64,000 bases of DNA from Rhodobiaceae bacterium (GTDB lineage: Bacteria; Pseudomonadota; Alphaproteobacteria; Parvibaculales; Parvibaculaceae): assembly GCA_021404525.1 (NCBI GenBank), contig JAAWWE010000008.1, positions 1 to 64,000 of the forward strand, in the 5' to 3' direction. Positions 17,632 through 24,743 of the stretch are shown piece by piece (positions within the stretch are counted from its first letter, which is position 1; the number at the start of each line of letters is the position of its first letter). Position numbers and translations under genes: made by a program. The notes under the pieces are model-generated. The model was not told the DNA's origin and ran no database searches. It worked only from the letters and a program-made list of their open reading frames with translations.

Positions 17632-17647
17632 TGGCACAGGCGATGCA
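17632..17647 (+). promoter_or_regulatory. Sigma-54 promoter of flgFGAH
   Basis: TGGCAC-AGGCG-ATGCA has the exact GG-N10-GC spacing and five of five bases of the -24 element. The flgF ATG is about 80 bases downstream, leaving a leader of roughly 70 bases. The two palindromes lie 45-75 bases upstream, a plausible activator position. Confidence 0.8.
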
Positions 17648-17726
17648 ATGAGCTTCACCGGGAAACGGGAGCGAAAGCTTCCAGCGGCGGCAAATTGCCA
17701 TCGCAAACAAGAGACGGACGAAACAG

Positions 17727-18458
17727 ATGGAAAACGCTCTCCTGATCGGGATGACCCGACAGATGGCGCTCCGGCGAGAAATGTCGATCATCGCGAACAA
17801 CCTCGCGAACATCAACACGAACGGTTTCAAAGCCGAGCAGCCAATATTTGAACAGTACCTGTCCAGAACAGCTTCTGAGGACAGCCCTAACGATACGATT
17901 TCCTTTGTTCAGGACTTCGGCATGCATCGCGATCTCCGCGAAGGTCGGATGGAAGTTACTGATAATCCGCTTGATGTCGCCATTTCCGGCGAGGGCTACT
18001 TCAAAATCGATGCACCAGAAGGCACACGCTACACACGTAACGGTGCGTTTGAGCTCGACGCCCAAGGCAGACTCGTCACACGTGACGGCTACCCTGTCCT
18101 CTCGGCAGCAGGCACCGGCTTCACCTTCGGACCTGAAGACGGACAGATTCTGATTTCAGGCGATGGCACGATCTCAACAGACCAGGGTCCACAGGGCCAG
18201 CTGAGCCTCGTGACCTTTGACGAAGAACGCAAGCTCCAAAAAGCAGGCGGCACCTTGCTCAAGACAGAAGAGCCAGAAGTCCCTGTTGAAAAAGTGAACG
18301 TGCTTCAGGGCGCTGTCGAAAGCTCAAATGTCCAACCCATTCTGGAAATGACGAACATGATCTCGGTCATGCAGGCCTACCAGAGCGCAAACAAGATCGT
18401 TGAAAAGAGTGACGAATTGCAGCGCCAGGCCATCTCCACATTGGCCAAGGTCAACTAA
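17727..18458 (+). CDS. flgF: Flagellar distal rod protein FlgF
   Basis: FlgF is a proximal/distal rod junction subunit. The 243-residue protein has the rod/hook family N-terminus with MSIIANNLANINTNGFKAEQ, the central GEGYFKIDAPEGTRYTRNGAFELDAQGRLVTRDGYPVL segment and the C-terminal helix MTNMISVMQAYQSANKIVEKSDELQRQAISTLAKVN. It is the first gene of flgF-flgG-flgA-flgH and has a sigma-54 type promoter. Confidence 0.96.
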   Translation: MENALLIGMTRQMALRREMSIIANNLANINTNGFKAEQPIFEQYLSRTASEDSPNDTISFVQDFGMHRDLREGRMEVTDNPLDVAISGEGYFKIDAPEGTRYTRNGAFELDAQGRLVTRDGYPVLSAAGTGFTFGPEDGQILISGDGTISTDQGPQGQLSLVTFDEERKLQKAGGTLLKTEEPEVPVEKVNVLQGAVESSNVQPILEMTNMISVMQAYQSANKIVEKSDELQRQAISTLAKVN

Positions 18459-18500
18459 TTAACCGCGCCTACTAAACAGGCAAGAGAAAGGATCAACCCC

Positions 18501-19286
18501 ATGCAGTCGCTAAGCATCGCCGCCACAGGCATGATGGCCCAGCAGCTCAATGTTGAGGTGATCTCCAATAACGTCGCCAACATGAGCACAGCAGGCTTTA
18601 AACGCCAGAAAGCTACTTTCCAGGATCTGATGTATCAGGATCTGAAGCGTGTTGGTTCAACATCATCTGACTCCGGAACCATTGTTCCAGCTGGCGTTCA
18701 GGTCGGGATGGGTGTTCGCACCGCCGCTGTGACCCGCATCGCTGCTCAGGGCAATCTGGACATCACAGAAAATGACTTTGACCTGGCAATCCAAGGGCGA
18801 GGCTATTTCCGCATCCAGATGCCAAGCGGTGATGATGCGTTCACACGCGCAGGGAATTTCAGCACAAGTGCAACAGGCCAGCTGGTCACTGCCGACGGAT
18901 ATACGGTTCAGCCAGGGATCACAATTCCCTCAAACGCAATTGATGTATCGATCAATGCGCAGGGATTGGTTCAGGTCACACTATCCGGTCAGACCGATCC
19001 GCAGACTGTCGGCCAGCTCGAGCTGGCCGCCTTCCAGAATCCTGCCGGTCTCGATCCGCTTGGTGACAACCTCTTCATGGAATCTGCGGCGAGCGGAACA
19101 CCAACGACAGGCAGTCCGGCTTCTGATGGCTTCGGCTCACTCCTACAGGGTTATCTGGAGACATCGAACGTCAATGCTGTAAGCGAGATCACCAACCTGA
19201 TCACGGCGCAGCGTGCCTATGAAATGAACGCGAAGATGATCACCGCGACAGATGAGATGCTGTCTGTGACCTCGAACCTCCGCTAA
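18501..19286 (+). CDS. flgG: Flagellar distal rod protein FlgG
   Basis: FlgG builds the distal rod. The 261-residue protein starts MQSLSIAATGMMAQQLNVEVISNNVANMSTAGFKRQ and carries the FlgG-specific GVQVGMGVRTAAVTRIAAQGNL segment and C-terminal SNVNAVSEITNLITAQRAYEMNAKMI. Length matches E. coli FlgG (260). It starts 42 bases after flgF. Confidence 0.97.
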   Translation: MQSLSIAATGMMAQQLNVEVISNNVANMSTAGFKRQKATFQDLMYQDLKRVGSTSSDSGTIVPAGVQVGMGVRTAAVTRIAAQGNLDITENDFDLAIQGRGYFRIQMPSGDDAFTRAGNFSTSATGQLVTADGYTVQPGITIPSNAIDVSINAQGLVQVTLSGQTDPQTVGQLELAAFQNPAGLDPLGDNLFMESAASGTPTTGSPASDGFGSLLQGYLETSNVNAVSEITNLITAQRAYEMNAKMITATDEMLSVTSNLR

Positions 19287-19313
19287 CGATAGAAAGTTAA
19301 AAGCAGGTCCATC

Positions 19314-20303
19314 ATGACACGGCTTTCCTTTTCTCAGAGCTGGACTTTGATCAATGCGATCCTCGCATTGTGGGTCCTCTTTTCAATCACCCAAGCCGAG
19401 GCAGCCGTTTTGCGGCCACATGTCTCCGTCACAGGCGACACTGTGACACTCGGCGACTTATTCGACGATGCGGGAACGGCGAGCGATATTGTTATCGCAG
19501 CGGCTCCCCGTCCCGGCGCACCCACCGCGATATCTGTCTCTCGCATTTCCCAGGTGGCGCGTCGGAACGGCATAGCGTGGCGCAACACGCAAGGCCTGAC
19601 CCGCATCGTCGTTTCGAGATCTGGCGTGCCCCTGGCACCAGAAATCACACGCGCAGCGCTTGCCGATGCAATTGCGGAAGAAGCTCCCGCAGTTGCAGCC
19701 AAAGGGCTGATAGAAGTGGTATTCACCAGCGGTGCCGACCGCTTGATGGTGACAGACGATGAAACACCTTCGCTCGCTGTCGAACAGGTCGCATTTGATA
19801 CGCGCAGTGGGCGCTTTCGAGCTGTCGTTCGCGTCCCGGAGGAATCCGAAAATGCCCAACGCTTCCGCATCAGCGGCCGGGCCTATCCTGCTCTGGATAT
19901 CCCGGTTCTCACACACCGTATGCGTCCCGGCGATGAAATTTCAGAAGCCGATATTGATTGGGTGCGCATACCCGCGACACGCGTCTCACAGAACATCATT
20001 GATGACACAAGAGATCTGATTGGCTTTACGCCCCGCAGAAGCCTGCGACCCGGCGAACCAGTTCGAAACAGCGACGTGGAGCCACCACGTCTTGTCGAAA
20101 AAGGATCAATCGTTTCCGTCACCTATAGACTGGCCAATATGAGCCTGTCGACACGCGGTCGTGCCCTAGAAGACGGAGCCCTTGGCGAGATCATTAAAAT
20201 CGTCAATCCCCGCTCCCATCGCACCATTGAGGTTGAAGTAACAGGCACCAACCAGGCCCAAGTTACGCCGGTCGGCCCAATCCGTGTGAGCTCGCTCAAA
20301 TGA
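19314..20303 (+). CDS. flgA: Flagellar P-ring chaperone FlgA
   Basis: FlgA is a periplasmic chaperone for assembly of the P ring (FlgI). The 329-residue protein has a signal peptide ending near FSITQAEAA, an N-terminal region with VTLGDLFDDAG, and the C-terminal SAF domain with LDIPVLTHRMRPGDEISEADIDW, LRPGEPVRNSDVEPPRLVEKGSIVSV and the terminal EVEVTGTNQAQV. It overlaps flgH by 4 bases (ATGA). Confidence 0.93.
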   Translation: MTRLSFSQSWTLINAILALWVLFSITQAEAAVLRPHVSVTGDTVTLGDLFDDAGTASDIVIAAAPRPGAPTAISVSRISQVARRNGIAWRNTQGLTRIVVSRSGVPLAPEITRAALADAIAEEAPAVAAKGLIEVVFTSGADRLMVTDDETPSLAVEQVAFDTRSGRFRAVVRVPEESENAQRFRISGRAYPALDIPVLTHRMRPGDEISEADIDWVRIPATRVSQNIIDDTRDLIGFTPRRSLRPGEPVRNSDVEPPRLVEKGSIVSVTYRLANMSLSTRGRALEDGALGEIIKIVNPRSHRTIEVEVTGTNQAQVTPVGPIRVSSLK

Positions 20304-21091
20304 CAAAAACATCAGGAAAGCCATCTCCAATGACCCGAACATCAAACAAACTCCTGTCGAAATTTGTCGCCTTGGGCTGTCTCGCCCTCACCGTTTCAGG
20401 TTGCGCGGTCGCTGATCGACTGTCTGATGTTGGCGCAGCTCCCGCCCTCTCTTCAATCGCCAATCCTACGGCGCAGCCTGGCTACCAGCCTGTATCGCTT
20501 CCGATGCCGACACCAGAGCGGGCTTCCTATCAGCCGAATTCACTGTGGCGATCCGGTGCTCGAGCCTTCTTTAAGGACCAGCGAGCATCCCGTATCGGCG
20601 ACATCCTGACAGTCCGCATCAACATTGCGGACGAAGCATCCGTCGATAATGAAACCAGCCGTACCCGCACAAACAGCGAAGATGCAGGTCTGGATAGCTT
20701 CTTTGGGTACGAAGCCGCCCTCGGTTCAGTACTGCCCGAAGCTGTCGTTGCTGGCTCGCTCGCAGACCTGGACAGTGCAAGTTCCAGCGTTGGAACCGGG
20801 AAGGTGGATCGCAAGGAAGAAATTGACCTCACAGTTGCTGCTGTCGTGACCCAGCTCCTACCGAACGGAAACATGGTCATCGAAGGCCGCCAGGAAGTCC
20901 GGGTTAATTTCGAGGTAAGAGAATTATTGGTGTCCGGCGTTATTCGTCCGGAGGACATCACCGCGTCGAACACGGTCGCGCATACTCAGATTGCCGAAGC
21001 CCGCATCTCCTACGGTGGTCGAGGTCAGATCACCGATGTGCAGCAACCACGCTATGGCCAACAGGTATTCGACATCCTGATGCCGTTCTGA
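20300..21091 (+). CDS. flgH: Flagellar L-ring lipoprotein FlgH
   Basis: FlgH forms the outer-membrane L ring. Of the 263 residues, a lipoprotein signal with lipobox LTVSGC lies near residue 35 and the mature part has the FlgH motifs SLWRSGARAFFKDQRASRIGDILTVRINIADEA, VVTQLLPNGNMVIEGRQEVRVNFEVRELLVSGVIRPEDI and RISYGGRGQITDVQQPRYGQQVFDILMPF. The first ATG overlaps flgA; an internal ATG ten codons later (MTRTSNK) could also be the start. It ends the flgF operon just before a bidirectional terminator. Confidence 0.95.
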   Translation: MTKTSGKPSPMTRTSNKLLSKFVALGCLALTVSGCAVADRLSDVGAAPALSSIANPTAQPGYQPVSLPMPTPERASYQPNSLWRSGARAFFKDQRASRIGDILTVRINIADEASVDNETSRTRTNSEDAGLDSFFGYEAALGSVLPEAVVAGSLADLDSASSSVGTGKVDRKEEIDLTVAAVVTQLLPNGNMVIEGRQEVRVNFEVRELLVSGVIRPEDITASNTVAHTQIAEARISYGGRGQITDVQQPRYGQQVFDILMPF

Positions 21092-21109
21092 TCACATCTG
21101 GTGAATCAA

Positions 21110-21139
21110 AAAAGGCGGGCTTTTCGAAGCCCGCCTTTT
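21110..21139. terminator. Bidirectional terminator between flgH and dksA
   Basis: A perfect 11-bp stem, AAAAGGCGGGC (21110-21120) with GCCCGCCTTTT (21129-21139), with A-run before and T-run after, so it works on both strands. It separates the convergent flgH and dksA genes. Confidence 0.9.
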
Positions 21140-21161
21140 CTGTTTGCGCTCACCGAAGCGG

Positions 21162-21578
21162 TCAGTCGTCGCGATAGACCTTCTCGCGCCGTTCATGGCG
21201 TTCCTGCGCTTCTATTGACAATGTTGCGATCGGCCGAGCATCCAACCGCTTCAGACTGATCGGCTCACCGGTATCTTCACAATAGCCGTAGGTGCCATCT
21301 TCAATCCGGTGCAAGGCTTGATCAATCTTGGAGACCAATTTCCGTTGACGGTCCCGCGTCCGCAATTCCAGCGCGCGTTCAGTCTCGTTCGAGGCCCTGT
21401 CAGCAATATCTGGATGATGTCCAGATTCATCCTGCAAATGCTGAAGGGTCTCCTTATTCTCCCGGAGAATATCTTCTTTCCACCCTTCCAGCTTTCGCCG
21501 GAAATATTCCTTCTGCCTTTTATTCATAAAAGGCTCGTCATTGCTTGGCGTGTAGTCCTTAGGTAAGCGAACTGCCAT
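21162..21578 (-). CDS. dksA: DksA-type RNA polymerase-binding factor, zinc-site degenerate
   Basis: DksA binds the RNA polymerase secondary channel and works with ppGpp. The 138-residue protein has the coiled coil with conserved DIADRASNETERALELRTRDRQRKLVSKIDQALHRI and the globular part GTYGYCEDTGEPISLKRLDARPIATLSIEAQERHE. Only one of the four zinc-site cysteines of E. coli DksA is present, a pattern I know from other alphaproteobacterial DksA proteins. I chose the ATG at 21578 (MAVRLPKDYTPSNDE), which has a good AGTAAGG Shine-Dalgarno; the frame is open 44 codons further upstream. Confidence 0.93.
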   Translation of the reverse strand: MAVRLPKDYTPSNDEPFMNKRQKEYFRRKLEGWKEDILRENKETLQHLQDESGHHPDIADRASNETERALELRTRDRQRKLVSKIDQALHRIEDGTYGYCEDTGEPISLKRLDARPIATLSIEAQERHERREKVYRDD

Positions 21579-21878
21579 CCTTACTCTCTCTCCCTTTTGC
21601 GCCGAACCAGTACCAGAACGAATACCAGACTGTCCCAACCTCACCTCAGGGTCTGCACAGTCTCGATACGATGAGCCAACGTGGCGCCAGGAAACGGAGT
21701 CCAGTGGCACCTCGCTCTAGGCGCGGCGGGAGTATATGTAGGAGGCCCGCCCCATACAACCAAGGGGTAGAAGCACATCAGTGAAATATGCGTGAAATCA
21801 AGTGCTTGAGCCAAAATTTGGCGTCTTGGAAAGGACAGCCGAGCACTGGAGTGAGGTCAATTCCCTTCACAAAGGGAA
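21579..21878. other. Gap between dksA and fliX with two palindromes
   Basis: No gene is seen. The dksA promoter must lie here. There is a palindrome GCCAAA-a-TTTGGC at 21810-21822, and a hairpin ATTCCCTT-caca-AAGGGAAT at 21860-21879 directly after the fliX stop codon. The hairpin lacks a T-run and is a weak terminator candidate. Confidence 0.45.
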
Positions 21879-22310
21879 TCAACTGGTCCGGCTGTACTTA
21901 GCCAGCTCAACCCTAGCCCTAAGTTCTATATGATCCAGAACATTTGAAAGCTCTGGGTCATCAATCTCGGAACGCTCTTCGCTCACATGCGACAATAACC
22001 GCTCCAGTTTGTCAGCAGGGAGCTCACCAGCAAGCAAACCAAGCTTGAGCTCGTCCAACACATCAAGCGTCTCCGACGCATTTTCGATGGCGCGCCGACG
22101 ACCGGTCAGTGGATCGTCGGGTGCATCCACACCTTGCACAGCCAACAGGGAATGAATGGACGTCAGAGAGGAGACACCGCCAGCAGCCTGGCTCGCCTGT
22201 GCACCACCAGACCCAAAATCGGGCGAAAATACTGCACCTGTTGCACCAGCACCTGCCTTTTTAACCGGTGCTTTTGACGGCGCTGCGCGCTGTGATGACA
22301 CGATCTTCAT
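21879..22310 (-). CDS. fliX: Flagellar assembly regulator FliX
   Basis: FliX is an alphaproteobacterial protein that, with the activator FlbD, couples completion of early flagellar structures to sigma-54 transcription of later genes. The 143-residue product starts MKIVSSQRAAPSKAPVKK and has the conserved helical region RRRAIENASETLDVLDELKLGLLAGELPADKLERL and C-terminal LSNVLDHIELRARVELAKYSR. The chosen ATG has GGAGAG upstream; the frame extends 14 codons further. It is divergent from flgI, the same arrangement as in Caulobacter. Confidence 0.9.
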   Translation of the reverse strand: MKIVSSQRAAPSKAPVKKAGAGATGAVFSPDFGSGGAQASQAAGGVSSLTSIHSLLAVQGVDAPDDPLTGRRRAIENASETLDVLDELKLGLLAGELPADKLERLLSHVSEERSEIDDPELSNVLDHIELRARVELAKYSRTS

Positions 22311-22390
22311 TACGCTCTCCATTAACAGCCACAAACAGCGTCTCGCGACCAATGACTGTCCTCATGCGCTGTAGAATGCAGCCCCCGCAC

Positions 22391-22405
22391 TTAACAGCAC
22401 GTTAA
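22391..22405. promoter_or_regulatory. Candidate CtrA box between fliX and flgI
   Basis: TTAA-CAGCACG-TTAA matches the CtrA consensus perfectly and is followed by GCATAAA and then a GGCA-N5-TGCC palindrome. This reproduces the order at 7990-8028. It lies 80 bases upstream of fliX. Confidence 0.65.
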
Positions 22406-22415
22406 GCATAAAACG

Positions 22416-22453
22416 CCCGGCAAACTCTGCCGAACAAGCGGCAATCGGTGCCG
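22416..22453. promoter_or_regulatory. Two FlbD/ftr-like palindromes between fliX and flgI
   Basis: CGGCA-AACTC-TGCCG (22418-22432) and CGGCA-ATCGG-TGCCG (22439-22453) are two perfect palindromes 21 bases apart, so they lie on the same helix face. The first is joined to a CtrA box, the pair lies about 100 bases upstream of the flgI sigma-54 promoter. FlbD binding is inferred from similarity to Caulobacter ftr sites. Confidence 0.55.
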
Positions 22454-22548
22454 GTTACAACCACCCAACGCGCGGGCAGCTCCGTCGATCAAAAAATTTT
22501 TCCATTACATTTCAATTACTTAGAGACTCTATCCAGCCGCACCAAGGG

Positions 22549-22563
22549 TGGCACAGTGTTCGC
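22549..22563 (+). promoter_or_regulatory. Sigma-54 promoter of flgI
   Basis: TGGCAC-AGTGT-TCGC has perfect -24 bases and exact GG-N10-GC spacing; the -12 element has one deviation. The flgI ATG at 22625 is about 60 bases downstream, which supports that start over the longer open frame. Confidence 0.7.
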
Positions 22564-22624
22564 TAGGGAAGACCCAAGAACACGGGCACACGTGCGCCCG
22601 GATATTGAGACAAAGGTCAAACGC

Positions 22625-23776
22625 ATGCGTTCGTTCGCCAAATGGATTTCCAAGAGCCGCCCAGCAATGCTCGGCCTTGTAAGCACTTTCCTGATGACCT
22701 CGGGATTGCTTTTGCCATCCAGCGCAGAAGCTACATCTCGGATCAAAGACATTGCAGATGTCGAAGGTATCCGGGAAAACCAATTGATCGGCTACGGCCT
22801 TGTTGTCGGTCTTGATGGAACGGGCGACTCTCTGAACAACGCGCCCTTTACACTCCAGAGCTTGACCTCAATGCTCGAACGCCTCGGGGTCAACACCCGC
22901 GACACGGACCTGAACACGGACAATGTTGCCGCGGTTATGGTCACGGCGAACCTTCCCGCTTTTGCACCTCAAGGAACCCGGATCGACGTCACGGTCAGCG
23001 CCCTTGGCGATTCTGAGAGCCTTCAGGGCGGTACCTTGCTTGTGACACCGCTCATGGGTGCGGACGGCGAGGTTTATGCGGTTTCTCAAGGACCTGTTGC
23101 TGTTGGTGGCTTTAGCGCTGGCGGTGATGCCGCTTCTGTCACCCGTGGTGTTCCAACCAATGGCAGGATCTCCAATGGAGCGATCGTCGAGCGGGAAATC
23201 AGCTTTGAAATGGCCGACCTCGGCCTGCTGCGCCTGGCTCTTCGTAACCCGGACCTGACAACAGCGCGCCGGATTGCCTCTGCTATCAACGCTTTTCTTG
23301 GCAGATCAACAGCGACCGCCCAAAACCCAACAACTGTGGAACTCACCATTCCAGCCAATTATCGCGGTACCGCGGTTGATCTTCTGACCGACATTGAACA
23401 ACTCCGAGTGGAACCTGACACCCCTGCCCGCGTGGTGATCGATGAATCATCCGGCGTCATTGTCATGGGACGCGACGTAAGAGTGAGCCAGGTGGCCATT
23501 GCGCAAGGAAATCTCACGATTTCGGTCACCGAAACGCCCCAGGTGAGCCAGCCAAACCCATTTGCCGAAACAGGCGACACAGTGGTCGTTCCCCGAACTG
23601 ATGTCGGTGTGCAAGACGGCGCTGAACGCAGACTGGCTGTTCTCGATGGCTCTGTTTCACTGCAAGTGCTGGTCGATGGACTAAACGCGCTGGGCGTCAG
23701 CCCCCGCGACATGATCACCATTCTTCAATCCATTAAGGCTGCTGGTGCACTGCAGGCAGAAATCGAGGTGCTCTAA
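22625..23776 (+). CDS. flgI: Flagellar P-ring protein FlgI
   Basis: FlgI forms the periplasmic P ring. The 383-residue protein has a long signal peptide (GLVSTFLMTSGLLLPSSAEA) followed by the family signature SRIKDIADVEGIRENQLIGYGLVVGLDGTGDS, and the conserved VVIDESSGVIVMGRDVRVSQVAIAQGNLTI and C-terminal LQSIKAAGALQAEIEVL. The frame is open 59 codons further upstream, but the sigma-54 promoter inside that stretch and the normal length favour the ATG at 22625. Confidence 0.96.
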   Translation: MRSFAKWISKSRPAMLGLVSTFLMTSGLLLPSSAEATSRIKDIADVEGIRENQLIGYGLVVGLDGTGDSLNNAPFTLQSLTSMLERLGVNTRDTDLNTDNVAAVMVTANLPAFAPQGTRIDVTVSALGDSESLQGGTLLVTPLMGADGEVYAVSQGPVAVGGFSAGGDAASVTRGVPTNGRISNGAIVEREISFEMADLGLLRLALRNPDLTTARRIASAINAFLGRSTATAQNPTTVELTIPANYRGTAVDLLTDIEQLRVEPDTPARVVIDESSGVIVMGRDVRVSQVAIAQGNLTISVTETPQVSQPNPFAETGDTVVVPRTDVGVQDGAERRLAVLDGSVSLQVLVDGLNALGVSPRDMITILQSIKAAGALQAEIEVL

Positions 23777-24111
23777 TGGCCGCTGAAGCTGCTTTCGCCT
23801 CCCCTTTTCGCCTCACGACCCAAATTGTAGAGGCTGACCGCGCAGCGACAAATGCGCAAAAACCAACGCAGAATGCGTCGGAAGCCCGCGCAGCCGCAGA
23901 GAGCTTTGAAGCTCATTTCCTCGCAAGTTTTGTTGAGTCCATGTTCTCAGGCATGGAAACCGACGGGCCATTTGGCGGCGGACATGGCGAAACCGTCTTT
24001 CGCTCGCTTCTCAACCAGGAATATGCCGGGGCCATGAGCCAATCTGGCGGTGTCGGCATCGCTGACAGCGTATTCAAAGAAATTCTCAAAATTCAGGAGG
24101 CTTCTCAATGA
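23776..24111 (+). CDS. Rod-binding protein, FlgJ N-terminal type (CheL-like)
   Basis: A 111-residue protein with the FlgJ rod-binding region (AAAESFEAHFLASFVESMFSGM, GGGHGETVFRSLLNQEYAGAMSQSGGVGIADSVFKEI). It lacks the muramidase half of gammaproteobacterial FlgJ, as is usual in alphaproteobacteria, where the Caulobacter counterpart is named CheL. It serves as a cap or scaffold for rod assembly. The start codon overlaps the flgI stop by one base (TAATG). Confidence 0.9.
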   Translation: MAAEAAFASPFRLTTQIVEADRAATNAQKPTQNASEARAAAESFEAHFLASFVESMFSGMETDGPFGGGHGETVFRSLLNQEYAGAMSQSGGVGIADSVFKEILKIQEASQ

Positions 24112-24572
24112 CCCCGCGTCGGCAAGCGAAGACAGAGACACAAACACCGCTGGAAATGGTGGACAGGATGGCCCTTCTTGCGACCCGTTTGAAGGAAGTG
24201 CTGAGCGCAGAGTCTGAGGTGCTCAAGAGCCAGAATCTGAAGAAAGTTTCGGAGTTCCACGAGGAAAAAACGCGTATTTCCAATGAGTTAGCGCTTCAGA
24301 TCTCTGCGTTGAAGAAGGCCCCACACTTGGTTGACCGGGCGCCCGCTGAGCGTGTCTCTCACTTGAAAGCAGTTATGAACGCCCTGCACCAACAGTCTGA
24401 AGAAAGCAGCAAATTGCTCGCAGCTGCCAAGTCTGTGTCTGACAATCTTGTCAAAGCTGTTGCCGGACTAGCAGCACAAAAGCGGGCGCCACAAACAGGA
24501 TATGGCAATAGCGGCGCGATGACCCAATCACGACGCGGCGGCACCCCGCTCTCCCTCGACGCCAGTATTTAA
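24108..24572 (+). CDS. FlgN-like flagellar protein (FlbY type)
   Basis: A 154-residue, mostly helical protein (VDRMALLATRLKEVLSAESEVLKSQNLKKVSEFHEEKTRISNELALQISAL) of the FlgN export-chaperone kind, ending SLDASI. FlgN chaperones the hook-filament junction proteins FlgK and FlgL. It overlaps the preceding gene by 4 bases and stands in the position of flbY in the Caulobacter flgI operon. The family call rests on the helical pattern and the context; it is less certain than its neighbours. Confidence 0.6.
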   Translation: MTPRRQAKTETQTPLEMVDRMALLATRLKEVLSAESEVLKSQNLKKVSEFHEEKTRISNELALQISALKKAPHLVDRAPAERVSHLKAVMNALHQQSEESSKLLAAAKSVSDNLVKAVAGLAAQKRAPQTGYGNSGAMTQSRRGGTPLSLDASI

Positions 24573-24655
24573 GTCCCCGTCCCTGCGGACCCAAACTCCG
24601 AGGCACCCCGTCGCCATATCAAACGCACCAGTTTCTGCGTCCTGCACATCATGTG

Positions 24656-24670
24656 TTAACGCTCTGCTAA
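24656..24670 (+). promoter_or_regulatory. Candidate CtrA-like box upstream of the TPR-glycosyltransferase genes
   Basis: TTAA-CGCTCTG-CTAA has one mismatch to TTAA-N7-TTAA and is followed by CCC. It lies 75 bases upstream of the first TPR gene. Motif match only. Confidence 0.4.
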
Positions 24671-24743
24671 CCCTAATTTGAGACTTCTAGGACAAGAAAA
24701 CCGGTCTCAGACGAGATGTTTAACCAGCAAGGATCGCAGGCCC

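Larger units (their letters stand above)
17411..17726. promoter_or_regulatory. Divergent control region between fliL and flgF
   Basis: This 316-bp gap contains a sigma-54 type promoter for flgF at 17632-17647 and two copies of the GGCA-N5-TGCC type palindrome, one good (17555-17571) and one with a mismatch (17573-17587, CGGCG-GAGTC-TGCCG). A half-conserved CtrA-like site for fliL is at 17493-17507 (TTAA-CGAAGCG-TTGC). Confidence 0.6.
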
